Assembly: GCF_009792355.1 (NCBI RefSeq)
Contig: NZ_CP047045.1
Coordinates: 992,001-1,056,000, forward strand
Source: Terricaulis silvestris
GTDB taxonomy: Bacteria > Pseudomonadota > Alphaproteobacteria > Caulobacterales > Aquidulcibacteraceae
DNA length: 64,000 nucleotides
Reading direction: 5' to 3'
Position numbers and translations under genes: made by a program. The notes beneath the pieces were generated by a model that saw only the letters and a list, made by a program, of their open reading frames with translations, was not told the DNA's origin and did not search any database. This document shows positions 50,865 to 59,789 of the stretch, one piece after another; the first letter of the stretch is position 1; the number at the start of each line of letters is the position of its first letter.

Positions 50865-51752
50865 CTAGCGGACGGGCCGATCTTCTCCCATCACGGTGAC
50901 ACGTTCCACGACGCGTTCGTGCGGCCAGTAGTCCAGCACGCCATAGTGCTGCGTCGCGCGATTGTCCCAAAACGCTATGGCGTTCTCGCTCCAGCGGAAG
51001 CGCATCTGATACTCAGGCGCTTTCACGCGATCGAGCAGGTATGCCAACAGCTTTTCAGCCTCATCGTCCGGCAAGCCAAGGATACGGCCTGTGAACACGT
51101 GATTGACGAAGAGATGCTTCTCGCCCGTCTCGGGATGGCGGCGCACCATAGGATGAACCATCAGCGGATAGTCTTGGCGTAGTTCGGCGGCCTTTTCTTT
51201 CGAGACGCGATAGCCGTAGCTGCGGATGATGTCGTGCTCGGCATCGAGCGCATCGATCTTCGTTTTCACGTCGGGCGGCAGATCGGAATAGATCGCCGCC
51301 GTATCCGCGAAGATTGTGTCGCCACCGAAGACCGGCATTTTCCGCATGCGCAGAATGCCCGCCATCGACGGCTTCTCACGGAACGTCACGTCGGTATGCC
51401 ACTTGTTGGCGGGCCGCGCGATTGGGAAGACCTTGTCGCTGATCTTCATGCCGTCCGCGGCTTCGATGAAGAGAATTTCCGGAAAGCCCGGCACTGTCGC
51501 TGTCACCGGATGGCCTTCAAGGTCGCCGAAATACCGGCCAAAGCGCACGTGATCTTCGTAGGAGATGTCTTGGTCGCGAAAGAACAGCACCTTATGCGAG
51601 AGCAGCGCCTCGCGGATGGCGGCGACGTCGGCCGACGTTAGCGGCTTGGTCAGATCGATGCCGGATACCTCAGCGCCGAGCAGCGGCCCAGTCGGCGTCA
51701 CGACAATCGACGTGGCCGCGTCGCGTGAGGCGGTTGCTGTTGTGCTCGGCAT
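50865..51752 (-). CDS. TauD/TfdA-family Fe(II)/2-oxoglutarate dioxygenase
   Basis: The 295-residue protein has the TauD motifs: [20 protein letters not shown], the metal HxD in [20 protein letters not shown], and the distal His and Arg in [20 protein letters not shown]. It hydroxylates an organic substrate such as taurine, a sulfonate or a related acid with O2 and 2-oxoglutarate. ATG 51752 is preferred to 51905 because the longer N-terminus overlaps the divergent oxygenase. No sulfonate transporter is adjacent. Confidence 0.88.
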   Translation of the reverse strand: MPSTTATASRDAATSIVVTPTGPLLGAEVSGIDLTKPLTSADVAAIREALLSHKVLFFRDQDISYEDHVRFGRYFGDLEGHPVTATVPGFPEILFIEAADGMKISDKVFPIARPANKWHTDVTFREKPSMAGILRMRKMPVFGGDTIFADTAAIYSDLPPDVKTKIDALDAEHDIIRSYGYRVSKEKAAELRQDYPLMVHPMVRRHPETGEKHLFVNHVFTGRILGLPDDEAEKLLAYLLDRVKAPEYQMRFRWSENAIAFWDNRATQHYGVLDYWPHERVVERVTVMGEDRPVR

Positions 51753-51876
51753 GAGTTCGTCCTCTCGTTGCCTGGGGAAATCATGTAAGCTGAAATCCAC
51801 AGCGCCAAGGTGCGCGGCTACCCGCTTACGGATAGCTTCGCGTGTCACATGGGCGCCTGGTGCGAGAGGCGAGTGC

Positions 51877-52860
51877 GTGCGCGAAGCGAGATTGCCGAGC
51901 ATCAATGTCGCGCCGCTTCTGCAGAGAGACGCGGAAACGGTGGCGAAAACCGTAGCTGAGATCGGTGCAGCGTGCCGCGACCTCGGCTTTTTCTACGCCA
52001 CGCATCACGGCATCAGCGCCGACACTTTAGCGCAGCTAAATGCAAGCAGCCGCGCCTTCTTCGCGTTGCCTGAAGCGGAGAAGATGAAAATCGAAATGGC
52101 GCGCGACGGCCGCGCGTGGCGCGGCTACTTCCCACTGGGCGGTGAACTCACGTCCGGCAAGCCCGACCGCAAGCAGGGGCTCTATTTCGGCGAAGAGCTC
52201 GGCGCGCGCGATCCGCGCGTCGCAGCTGGCTTGCCGCTGCATGGCGCCAATCCCTTTCCCGAAGCTGTCCCAACACTCAAACCCGCAGTCCTCACCTTCA
52301 TGCGCGAAGCCGAACGCGCCGCGCATGCGATCATGGAAGGCGTCGCGCTCAGCCTCGGCCTCGACTCGCAGTACTTCCGCCGCACCTACACCGCACAGCC
52401 CACACTGCTCTTCCGTATCTTCGAGTATCCCGCCGACGATGGCGAAAGCTGGGGCGTCGGCGAACATACCGACTACGGCTTGCTCACGCTGCTGGCGCAG
52501 GATCAGCACAGTGGCCTGCAGGTGAAGACGCCACAAGGCTGGATCGAAGCGCCGCCGATTGAAGGCGCGCTGGTCGTCAACATCGGCGACATGCTCGATC
52601 GCCTCACCGGCGGACTCTACCGCTCCACGCCGCATCGCGTGCGCAATGTCAGCGGCAAGAGCAGGCTCTCATTTCCATTCTTCTTCGATCCAGGCTGGGA
52701 CGCCGAAATCGTCCCGCTGCCTGAGCACGCCAACGCGACCGACGACAGCCGCGAACGTTGGGATCGCGCCAACGTTCACGCATGGTCGGGCACGTATGGC
52801 GACTACCTGCTCGGCAAAGTGTCGAAGGTGTTTCCGGACTTAGCGAAGGGCGTGAGCTAA
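51877..52860 (+). CDS. Isopenicillin N synthase-family Fe(II) oxygenase
   Basis: The 327-residue protein has [20 protein letters not shown], metal HxD in [20 protein letters not shown], a second His in [20 protein letters not shown] and the RxS 2-oxoglutarate-binding Arg-Ser. The start is GTG 51877 (GAGAGG seven bases upstream), since [10 protein letters not shown] is the usual N-terminus of the family. The family hydroxylates small molecules; the substrate is unknown. It is divergent from the TauD-like gene. Confidence 0.85.
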   Translation: MREARLPSINVAPLLQRDAETVAKTVAEIGAACRDLGFFYATHHGISADTLAQLNASSRAFFALPEAEKMKIEMARDGRAWRGYFPLGGELTSGKPDRKQGLYFGEELGARDPRVAAGLPLHGANPFPEAVPTLKPAVLTFMREAERAAHAIMEGVALSLGLDSQYFRRTYTAQPTLLFRIFEYPADDGESWGVGEHTDYGLLTLLAQDQHSGLQVKTPQGWIEAPPIEGALVVNIGDMLDRLTGGLYRSTPHRVRNVSGKSRLSFPFFFDPGWDAEIVPLPEHANATDDSRERWDRANVHAWSGTYGDYLLGKVSKVFPDLAKGVS

Positions 52861-52861
52861 T

Positions 52862-52957
52862 ATGGATCGCCGGCGCCCTCGCCGGCATGCGGTGTGTCAA
52901 CTGCCGCTATTGAGCCGGTTGAAACGAAGAGCCGGCGAGGGCGCCGGCGGTCCAGAT
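52862..52957. repeat. Palindromic repeat, outer-type copy
   Basis: GGATCGCCGGCGCCCTCGCC at the left end is mirrored by GGCGAGGGCGCCGGCGGTCC at the right end, with a central spacer of about 50 bases. The arms match those of the outer element at 44055-44219, without the inner insertion. It lies between convergent genes and could act as a bidirectional terminator. Confidence 0.7.
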
Positions 52958-54313
52958 TCAACGCGCCGGCATCATCTCGACGAGCGATCCGCCCACCGAC
53001 ATCGCGATCTGCGGAAACACTTCCGCGAGATTTTTGTCGATGCCCATGTAAAGCGGATTGGCGGGAGTCAGCGCTCCGATGCGCAGTTTCACCGGCGTGT
53101 TCAAGCTTGCAGCTGCACGCTGCACCAAAGCTGGGATGAACGTGAGGTGCGCGCCGCCGCCGGCGAGCACGACGTCGACGACGTCCGCATTCACCGCCTG
53201 TGCGCGCTCTAGCACTGGCTTCAAGCTGTTCGCGATGGTGCCGGCCAGCGCGCCGAGATACTGGCGAAAGCGCTCGTATTCCATCAGGTCGCTGGCGCGG
53301 ATCGCCAGCGTGCGCCAACCCAACCGCAGCTGGCACTTGCCTGTGCGCAGCAGCTCACGCTTCAAATCCCGCGCCGCCAAGCGCGCGATGCGAGAAATCT
53401 TCAAATCCTCTTCCGAGCCTTTGACCACGTGCGCCTTGGTCAGCATGAGCTCGATCAGAATGCGGTCGATCTCATCGCCCGCTAGCGCGCTCGCGTGGCG
53501 CGCTTCCTTGATCTCGCCGAGCGTGGGCGGATCGACGGTTTCATCGAACTCGAACGCTGCGATGTCGGTGGTGCCGGCGCCCATGTCGAACACCATCACG
53601 AACCGCGTCGGCGCGTTGGTGAAGGCCAGCGCCGCCGCCGCCGCGGCGTGCGGTTCGAATACGCCGGTTTCCAATCGCCCATCGCCAGGATTGGCCGCGG
53701 CCTTGTCCAGCGCATCCTTGCACTGCGCGATCGAGATGCCGGCGGGCCCAAGTAGCAGATGCCCCAGCTTTTCCGAGATCGCGGCGGACTCGTTGAAGAT
53801 GCCTTCGAACATGCGCTCAACGCCGCTGCCCGGTCGCCATACCGGGCTGGTGTAGCGTCGCGGGGCATAGATTGCGGCGTTCGGAATGTTGGGCGCGAGA
53901 TCGATGGCTTCGCGGATCAGCTGATCGAGATACGCCAGATAGAGCGCGAGCGCGTCGCGCTGCTTGAACGTGCCGGTCGGATCAACGGAGGGCCGTAGCT
54001 TGGAATTCAGCGCTTCCTCGATGTTGCGTGCGCCCAGCACCGTTTTGAACGAGAGCAGGGGATCGCGTGCATCCTCGACGCCGCGCCGCGCATGCTCAAA
54101 CGCTGTGGGGCCGAAGAACAGCCGCCCGCTATCGACGTAGAGCACCGAAGGCGTCAGTAGCGGATGGTCGCCGCCGGAAATAGCGCCAATCGGCAACGGC
54201 TTAACGCCGACTTCAAGCGGCAACAGAGGGTCCAAGCAGATCGCCGCCTTCGACAACGCGGTGCCGAAGTCGATGCAAATCCGCGCCCGTGAGATGTCGC
54301 CGCCGTCCGCCAT
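52958..54313 (-). CDS. Hsp70-like ATPase domain protein
   Basis: The 451-residue protein has the actin/Hsp70 nucleotide motifs: phosphate-1 ARICIDFGTALSKAAICLDP, phosphate-2 FVMVFDMGAGTTDIAAFEFD and adenosine VDVVLAGGGAHLTFIPALVQ. It also has a middle region (DALALYLAYLDQLIREAIDL; LAGDEIDRILIELMLTKAHV). It stops at about the end of an Hsp70 ATPase domain, so the peptide-binding domain is missing or very short. It lies 62 bases downstream of the EnvZ-like kinase gene. Confidence 0.75.
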   Translation of the reverse strand: MADGGDISRARICIDFGTALSKAAICLDPLLPLEVGVKPLPIGAISGGDHPLLTPSVLYVDSGRLFFGPTAFEHARRGVEDARDPLLSFKTVLGARNIEEALNSKLRPSVDPTGTFKQRDALALYLAYLDQLIREAIDLAPNIPNAAIYAPRRYTSPVWRPGSGVERMFEGIFNESAAISEKLGHLLLGPAGISIAQCKDALDKAAANPGDGRLETGVFEPHAAAAAALAFTNAPTRFVMVFDMGAGTTDIAAFEFDETVDPPTLGEIKEARHASALAGDEIDRILIELMLTKAHVVKGSEEDLKISRIARLAARDLKRELLRTGKCQLRLGWRTLAIRASDLMEYERFRQYLGALAGTIANSLKPVLERAQAVNADVVDVVLAGGGAHLTFIPALVQRAAASLNTPVKLRIGALTPANPLYMGIDKNLAEVFPQIAMSVGGSLVEMMPAR

Positions 54314-54375
54314 GATCCGCCCGAATTCCCGGCGGCGACCTTATTCATTCTTCGCTGCAATGGAAGCGGGTTGAC

Positions 54376-55695
54376 TCACGCTGGTCGGGGTAACCGCAGC
54401 ATAGCCCGAAGGCCGCCGAGCGGGCTTGGACTCAGGAAAATATCGCCGCCATGGCTGCGCGCGACATCGCGCGCGATGGCCAGTCCCAAACCCACGCCTT
54501 TCTGATTGCGCGAACGCGTCGCATCGAGCCGTGAGAAGGGGCGGAATGCTTCCTCGTACAGTTCCTCGGGAATTCCGGGTCCGTTATCATCGACAGAGAC
54601 TGTCACGGCGTTTTCTTCGCCCTTCACCATGACGCGCACCTTATCCCCATGCGCCGCGGCGTTATCGATCAGATTGACGAGGCAACGCTTCAGCGCGCGT
54701 CCGCGCGCCGGCGCGTCGACTTCGCCAGATTGCTCAATTGCAATGTCGGCTCCATCGCGTGTTGAATCCGCCACGACCTCTGTTGCCATGGCGCCAACGT
54801 CCACCATTTCCGGGGCCTCTTCCCCCAGGCCTTTGGCAAAGGCGAGGTATTCCTCCAGCGTCTCTTCCATGTCGGCCAAGTCGCGTTTGGCGGCGTCTAT
54901 CTCCTCGGACTTTGGCATCAACGCGAGCTGAAGCTTGAGCCGCGTCACAGGCGTGCGCAGATCGTGACTCACGCCCGCCAGCAATTGCGCGCGCTGCTCC
55001 ATCAGCCGCTGCACGCGCTCGCGCATGTTGAAGAACGCGCGCGTCGCACTGCGTACTTCGCGCGCGCCGCGGACGCGGAACGTGCCGCTATCGTCGCCGC
55101 GTCCGAACTGCTCCATTGCGTCCGCGAGCTTCTCGATTGGCCGCACCTGGCCGCGCACGAATAGGATCGACACGAGGCAGAAGAACACCGTGCCCGCCAT
55201 GATCCACATCACGAACAGCGGCCCTGAACGCGCCTGCACCCGATCGAAATCGGTGCGAAACTCAAACACGCCGCCGGTCGTCGGCACGCGCAGATAGACG
55301 AGTCCATCGCGGCAGGTCGGATCGTACCAGATCGGTCGCCCGAACTCGGCGTCGAGCGGTTCGAGCAGATACCGGTCAATGTAGAGCGAACGTGAACGCC
55401 CGCCGCACCGCTCGCGCTCCAGTGGCGCGGTGTCAAAAGAAAGGCTCATGCGTAACGGCGCGCTCGCGATGCGCCGCACATACGCCAACGTCGCCGGCGT
55501 GGGGTTCGCTTCGTAGGTTTGCAGCAACAACGTCACGTCCGACGCCACGGCCTGGCTCATGCGCTTGGATTGAAAGCGCCAGTGATCGTCCAGGAAGACG
55601 AGCGTGATGATCAGCTGCAGCAACGCCGCCGGCACGATGATGATCAGCGCGGTGCGCCAATACAAACCGCGCGGCAAATAATCCCGAAGTCGCAT
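54376..55695 (-). CDS. EnvZ-like sensor histidine kinase
   Basis: The 439-residue protein has an N-terminal membrane helix, a periplasmic sensor of about 120 residues, a second helix (PLFVMWIMAGTVFFCLVSIL), a HAMP linker, HisKA with His244 (LLAGVSHDLRTPVTRLKLQL) and HATPase motifs NLIDNAAAHGD, DDNGPGIPEE and GVGLGLAIARDVAR. EnvZ-type kinases sense osmotic or envelope signals. Its likely partner, an OmpR-type regulator, is about 2.3 kb away at 58007-58711. It begins one base after the membrane glycosyltransferase stop. Confidence 0.9.
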   Translation of the reverse strand: MRLRDYLPRGLYWRTALIIIVPAALLQLIITLVFLDDHWRFQSKRMSQAVASDVTLLLQTYEANPTPATLAYVRRIASAPLRMSLSFDTAPLERERCGGRSRSLYIDRYLLEPLDAEFGRPIWYDPTCRDGLVYLRVPTTGGVFEFRTDFDRVQARSGPLFVMWIMAGTVFFCLVSILFVRGQVRPIEKLADAMEQFGRGDDSGTFRVRGAREVRSATRAFFNMRERVQRLMEQRAQLLAGVSHDLRTPVTRLKLQLALMPKSEEIDAAKRDLADMEETLEEYLAFAKGLGEEAPEMVDVGAMATEVVADSTRDGADIAIEQSGEVDAPARGRALKRCLVNLIDNAAAHGDKVRVMVKGEENAVTVSVDDNGPGIPEELYEEAFRPFSRLDATRSRNQKGVGLGLAIARDVARSHGGDIFLSPSPLGGLRAMLRLPRPA

Positions 55696-55696
55696 C

Positions 55697-56893
55697 TTAC
55701 CTCTGAGGCGCCGGAGCGAGCACGGCGCTCCAAACCGCCGATACCTTGGTGTGGCGCGACATCACCGTCCACAGCGCAGCGCCCAGCACGGTGAGCGCCA
55801 AACCGAACGTGACGATCCGGCCGGTATAATCGGCGAGGTCGGCGAGGTTTCCAACCAACACCAGCACACAAAGCCAAAGCAGCGCGCGCATCACCCACTT
55901 GCCCGCACCCGGCGCCCGCGCCGAAAGCACACTCGCCATGGCGATCAAGCCCGGTCCCAACAGCCAATAATCCTGCGACATCAGCCGAGGGTTCACCAGA
56001 ATGCCCAAGCTCAAACCGAGCAACGCGCGATCGTCGTCATTGAGCTCCAAGCCCTCTGCCAGCGTCAACCCCGCCAGCGTCATCACCACGCCGTAGCCCA
56101 GATACCCAACCTTCACTGCAGTCGAATCCATCGTCGCGCCAAGCACGCTCATCCAGCCCAGAAACGCTTCGCCCGGCCGGTCTTCGTAGATCACGTAGGT
56201 GACAAGCTCGGTCCATTGCTCTGCATACGGCCCGCCTTGCCAGAACAGATACGCCGCCGGCGCAAGCCCCAGCAGGATCGTCAGCACCGCGTAGCCGATG
56301 CGCTTCCATAGCGGCCAGCGCGCCAGCAGAAACACCATCGCAAACGTCGCAAACAGCGGCTTCACGATCATCGCCAGCGCGATTGCAAACACCAACACGA
56401 TCGGCCAGCGTCGCAGGATCGTTGCCGCCACGCCGATGAAGGCGTGCAGCACCACCGCGACATTGCCCCAATAGATCGCGCTCCCGGTTATGAACGCGCC
56501 GAACCACGCGCGCCGATGCCGTGCGCCCGTGCCGCCGCGCCCGATCATGATCCACAGCAGCGAAAGCACCGCGAGCACGAACAGCGGCGCGTAGATCATC
56601 ATCAGTCCACGCTGCCCAAGCTCGGCCAGCGGATACGCGAACGCCTGCGCCACCCACGGATGATAGATATACATCGCCGCATGCATGTCGGGGCAGGCGA
56701 GGTTGACGTCGTACATCGGCTGGCCAGCGAGATGCTTTTCCGCCGCGCACGCCACCGCCTGATAATCGCCGAACCAGTTCGATTGCTTGATCGCGCGGCT
56801 GATCACGCCTGAGAGCGTCGGCAGCCAGAACAGCAAGCTCAGCGCGAACACCTTCCAGCCGGCGTTCTTACTCGCGTCAGTGTTGTCCGCCAT
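55697..56893 (-). CDS. Multi-pass membrane protein, GT87/DUF2029-like
   Basis: The 398-residue protein has about ten membrane helices. An early extracytoplasmic segment NWFGDYQAVACAAEKHLAGQ resembles the DUF2029/GT87 acceptor loop, which carries the catalytic Asp, and MYIYHPWVAQAFAYPLAELG follows. GT-C enzymes of this kind use polyprenyl-phosphate sugars. ATG 56893 is chosen because earlier residues are non-homologous. Assignment to GT87 rests on topology and these segments only. Confidence 0.6.
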   Translation of the reverse strand: MADNTDASKNAGWKVFALSLLFWLPTLSGVISRAIKQSNWFGDYQAVACAAEKHLAGQPMYDVNLACPDMHAAMYIYHPWVAQAFAYPLAELGQRGLMMIYAPLFVLAVLSLLWIMIGRGGTGARHRRAWFGAFITGSAIYWGNVAVVLHAFIGVAATILRRWPIVLVFAIALAMIVKPLFATFAMVFLLARWPLWKRIGYAVLTILLGLAPAAYLFWQGGPYAEQWTELVTYVIYEDRPGEAFLGWMSVLGATMDSTAVKVGYLGYGVVMTLAGLTLAEGLELNDDDRALLGLSLGILVNPRLMSQDYWLLGPGLIAMASVLSARAPGAGKWVMRALLWLCVLVLVGNLADLADYTGRIVTFGLALTVLGAALWTVMSRHTKVSAVWSAVLAPAPQR

Positions 56894-57002
56894 GGCGCCG
56901 CGTTCCCCCAACTGGCGCAACGCTAAACCAGCGCCGCCATATGCGCTAGACTTGGACGGATGCGCGGCGCTATGCCCTTCGCGTCGTTGGTGAGGCGCAA
57001 AC

Positions 57003-58028
57003 ATGAGTGACGATCTGCGCCCGCCCAGGCCCACCGAGTACACGCTCTCCGTCGTCGTGCCGGCATACAACGAAGCAGAAACGCTCCCCGAATTGCATCG
57101 CCGCTTGACCAGTGTGCTCGATACGGTCGGCGCGACCTGCGAAGTCATCTACATCAACGACGGCAGTCGCGACAAAACGATCGCCGTCATGCACGCGTTG
57201 CGCACGCAGGACTCGCGCGTCACCGTAATCGATCTCTCGCGCAACTTCGGCAAGGAGATCGCGCTCACCGCGGGCCTCGATCACGCCCGTGGCCACGCCG
57301 TCATCGTCATCGACGCGGACTTGCAGGATCCGCCCGAACTGATCCCGCAATTGATCGACGAATGGAAAAACGGCTTCGACGTTGTCTATGCCAAACGCAT
57401 CGCCCGCGACGGCGAAACTGCGTTGAAGAAATTTACCGCCGCCGCGTTCTACCGCGTCATCCGCGCCATCTCGCGCACGCAAATCCCCGCCGACACCGGC
57501 GACTTCCGGCTGCTCAGCCGCCGTGCTGTTGATGCGCTGAAACAGATCCGCGAACGGCATCGCTTCATGAAGGGGCTGTTTGCTTGGATTGGCTTTCCGC
57601 AAAAGGCCGTCGAGTACAAACGCGACCCGCGCCACGCTGGCACGACCACCTTCAACTATTGGAAGCTCTGGAATTTCGCCATCGAAGGCATCACGTCTTT
57701 CACGACCGGCCCGCTGAAGTTCGCAACTTATGCCGGCGTGTTCGTGGCCTTCGTGTCGTTCATCTACGCGCTCGTGATCGTCTACGAGACGCTGGTTCAT
57801 GGCAATCCGGTGCCTGGCTATCCGTCTTTGATGGTCGCCGTGCTTTTCCTCGGTGGCGTGCAACTACTCTGCATCGGCATCATGGGCGAATATCTCGGCC
57901 GGCTCTTCAACGAGTCCAAGAACCGGCCGCTCTATCTCGTGAACGAATACTCGCCTGCGCCGTCAATCGCGCACGGCATCCCCGAGCCCGCGCCGCAAAA
58001 CGCGCCTCAATCCGCCGCCAGCCGATAA
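57003..58028 (+). CDS. Polyprenyl-phosphate glycosyltransferase, GT2 (DPM1/GtrB-like)
   Basis: The 341-residue protein has a GT2 catalytic domain (LSVVVPAYNEAETLPELHRR; VIYINDGSRDKT; IDADLQDPPELIPQLIDEW; ADTGDFRLLSRRAVDAL) followed by two C-terminal membrane helices (TYAGVFVAFVSFIYALVIVY; LMVAVLFLGGVQLLCIGIMG). It makes a polyprenyl-phosphate-linked sugar for later transfer outside the membrane. It is divergent from the GT87-like gene by about 110 bases and overlaps the OmpR-like gene by 22. Confidence 0.9.
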   Translation: MSDDLRPPRPTEYTLSVVVPAYNEAETLPELHRRLTSVLDTVGATCEVIYINDGSRDKTIAVMHALRTQDSRVTVIDLSRNFGKEIALTAGLDHARGHAVIVIDADLQDPPELIPQLIDEWKNGFDVVYAKRIARDGETALKKFTAAAFYRVIRAISRTQIPADTGDFRLLSRRAVDALKQIRERHRFMKGLFAWIGFPQKAVEYKRDPRHAGTTTFNYWKLWNFAIEGITSFTTGPLKFATYAGVFVAFVSFIYALVIVYETLVHGNPVPGYPSLMVAVLFLGGVQLLCIGIMGEYLGRLFNESKNRPLYLVNEYSPAPSIAHGIPEPAPQNAPQSAASR

Positions 58029-58711
58029 CCGATGCCGCGCACCGTCTGCAGAAAAATCGGCGCGCGCGGATCGGCCTCAACCTTCCGGCGCAGCCGTGTC
58101 ACTTGCACATCCACAGAGCGTTCAAGCCCCGCGCTCGTGCGTTTGGCCAGCTCTTCGCGGCTCACAACTTCGCCGGGTCGCGCCGCCAGGATGCGCAGCA
58201 TCGCCACTTCCGCTTCCGTCAGGCGCACCAATGCGCCTTCGCGCGAAAGCTCGCCCCGCGCACCGTTGAATGCAAACGGCCCGAACGTCACCACCTCCGG
58301 CGTCTCACCGCGCCCATTCACCGAGCGGCGCAAGATTGCGTTGATGCGAAGCGCCAGCTCCGCCGGCTCGAAAGGTTTGGCCACATAGTCGTCGGCGCCG
58401 ATCTGCAGCCCGCGAATGCGATCTTCCGGCATGCCGCGTGCGGTTAGCAGCACGATCGGCACCTTTGAGCTTTTGCGCACGCTTTCGGCCAACGAAAAGC
58501 CGTCCTCGACCGGCATCATCACGTCCAAGATCAGGAGATCGAAATCCATCGAGCCGAGCAGCTTGCGCGCGCCCGCCGCGTCACCCGCCGCAGACACGCG
58601 CGCGCCGGCCTGACTGAGGTAGCGCTTCAGCAATTCACGGATACGATCGTCGTCGTCGACCAGCAGGAGATGAGGTGGGCGGTCGAGTGCGTCGAAGGTC
58701 GCGGCGGTCAT
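58007..58711 (-). CDS. OmpR-family response regulator
   Basis: The 234-residue protein has a receiver domain (LLLVDDDDRIRELLKRYLSQ, phospho-Asp63 in LILDVMMPVEDG, Lys in DYVAKPFEPAELALRI) and an OmpR winged helix (VVSREELAKRTSAGLERSVD then VQVTRLRRKVEADPRAPIFL and VRGIGYRLAAD). It is the best candidate partner for the EnvZ-like kinase at 54376, being on the same strand with two unrelated genes between them. It overlaps the convergent glycosyltransferase by 22 bases. Confidence 0.9.
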   Translation of the reverse strand: MTAATFDALDRPPHLLLVDDDDRIRELLKRYLSQAGARVSAAGDAAGARKLLGSMDFDLLILDVMMPVEDGFSLAESVRKSSKVPIVLLTARGMPEDRIRGLQIGADDYVAKPFEPAELALRINAILRRSVNGRGETPEVVTFGPFAFNGARGELSREGALVRLTEAEVAMLRILAARPGEVVSREELAKRTSAGLERSVDVQVTRLRRKVEADPRAPIFLQTVRGIGYRLAAD

Positions 58712-58916
58712 TTGCGGCAGCCCTGCGCCAAAGCGCCTGACGGCGAAGCATTCATGCGCATTTTAGCGCCATTGAGGGCACAAAATTCCATCAGACCGGC
58801 TGGTTGATTGACAGACATGTCCTACATCACCCAAGAACGCTCAAAACCAACCCTGTGGACCATGCCTTGGAGCAAGGCCGGTCGGCAAGGGCATTCTAGC
58901 AGGAAGGAACACGCTT

Positions 58917-59786
58917 ATGCCGGCTTTCGACGATCGCGACGGCTACGTCTGGATGGACGGCGAATTCCTTCCGCACCGCGACGCCAAGGTGCATGTCCTC
59001 ACCCACGCGCTCCACTATGCGTCATCCGTGTTTGAAGGCGAGCGTGCTTACGGCGGCGTCGTGTTCAAGAGCCGGGAGCACAGCCAACGCCTCCACAACT
59101 CAGCGAAGCTGCTTGGGTTCTCGCTTCCGTACAGCGTCGAAGAATTGGATCGCGCCAAGGCCGAGCTGATCAAAAAGCAAGGCTGGGAAAATTGCTATCT
59201 CCGCGCGCTGGCTTGGCGCGGCTCCGAACAGATGGGGGTCTCTGCCAAGCGCGACGACGTGCATGTCTCGATCGCTGCTTGGGAGTGGGGCGACTATTTC
59301 AAGGACAAGATGAAGGGCGTGCGGCTGATGATTGCGCCGTGGCGCCGTCCGGCGCCTGACACCGCGCCCTGCCAATCGAAAGCTGCCGGCCTCTACATGG
59401 TCTGCACGCTCTCGCGCCACGCCGCGACCGACGCTGGCTTCGACGACGCCATGATGTTCGACTGGCGTGGCCAAATCGCCGAAGGCACTGGCGCCAACAT
59501 CTTCTTCGTGCGCGAAGGCGTTCTGCACACGCCAACGCCGGACTGCTTCTTGAACGGCATCACCCGTCAAACCGTAATCGCGCTCGCCAAGAAGGCGGGG
59601 ATCGAAGTGGTGGAGCGCGCCATCTGGCCGAACGAACTCGCGAACTTCTCGGAAGCGTTTCTCACCGGCTCCGCCGCCGAGATCACCCCCATCCGCGAAA
59701 TCGCCGGCCTGCCGTTCAAGCCATCGACGCTGACCGAGCAGATCATGGCGGACTTCTCGGCGCTTACTCGGCGCGCGAATAAATAG
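58917..59786 (+). CDS. ilvE: Branched-chain amino-acid aminotransferase
   Basis: The 289-residue fold-IV PLP enzyme has YVWMDGEFLPHRDAKVHVLT, HALHYASSVFEGERAYGGVV, AAGLYMVCTLSRHAATDAGF, DDAMMFDWRGQIAEGTGANI and FLNGITRQTVIALAKKAGIE. The catalytic Lys is in SKAAGLY. It makes Leu, Ile and Val from their 2-oxo acids. AGGAAGGA precedes the ATG. The 205-base upstream gap contains no clear attenuator. Confidence 0.94.
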   Translation: MPAFDDRDGYVWMDGEFLPHRDAKVHVLTHALHYASSVFEGERAYGGVVFKSREHSQRLHNSAKLLGFSLPYSVEELDRAKAELIKKQGWENCYLRALAWRGSEQMGVSAKRDDVHVSIAAWEWGDYFKDKMKGVRLMIAPWRRPAPDTAPCQSKAAGLYMVCTLSRHAATDAGFDDAMMFDWRGQIAEGTGANIFFVREGVLHTPTPDCFLNGITRQTVIALAKKAGIEVVERAIWPNELANFSEAFLTGSAAEITPIREIAGLPFKPSTLTEQIMADFSALTRRANK

Positions 59787-59789
59787 CGC

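Noticed and set aside
58808-59035. 75-residue frame upstream of ilvE, considered as an attenuator leader peptide
   Set aside because: It has no run of Leu, Ile or Val codons and continues out of frame into ilvE; no terminator/antiterminator pair is visible.
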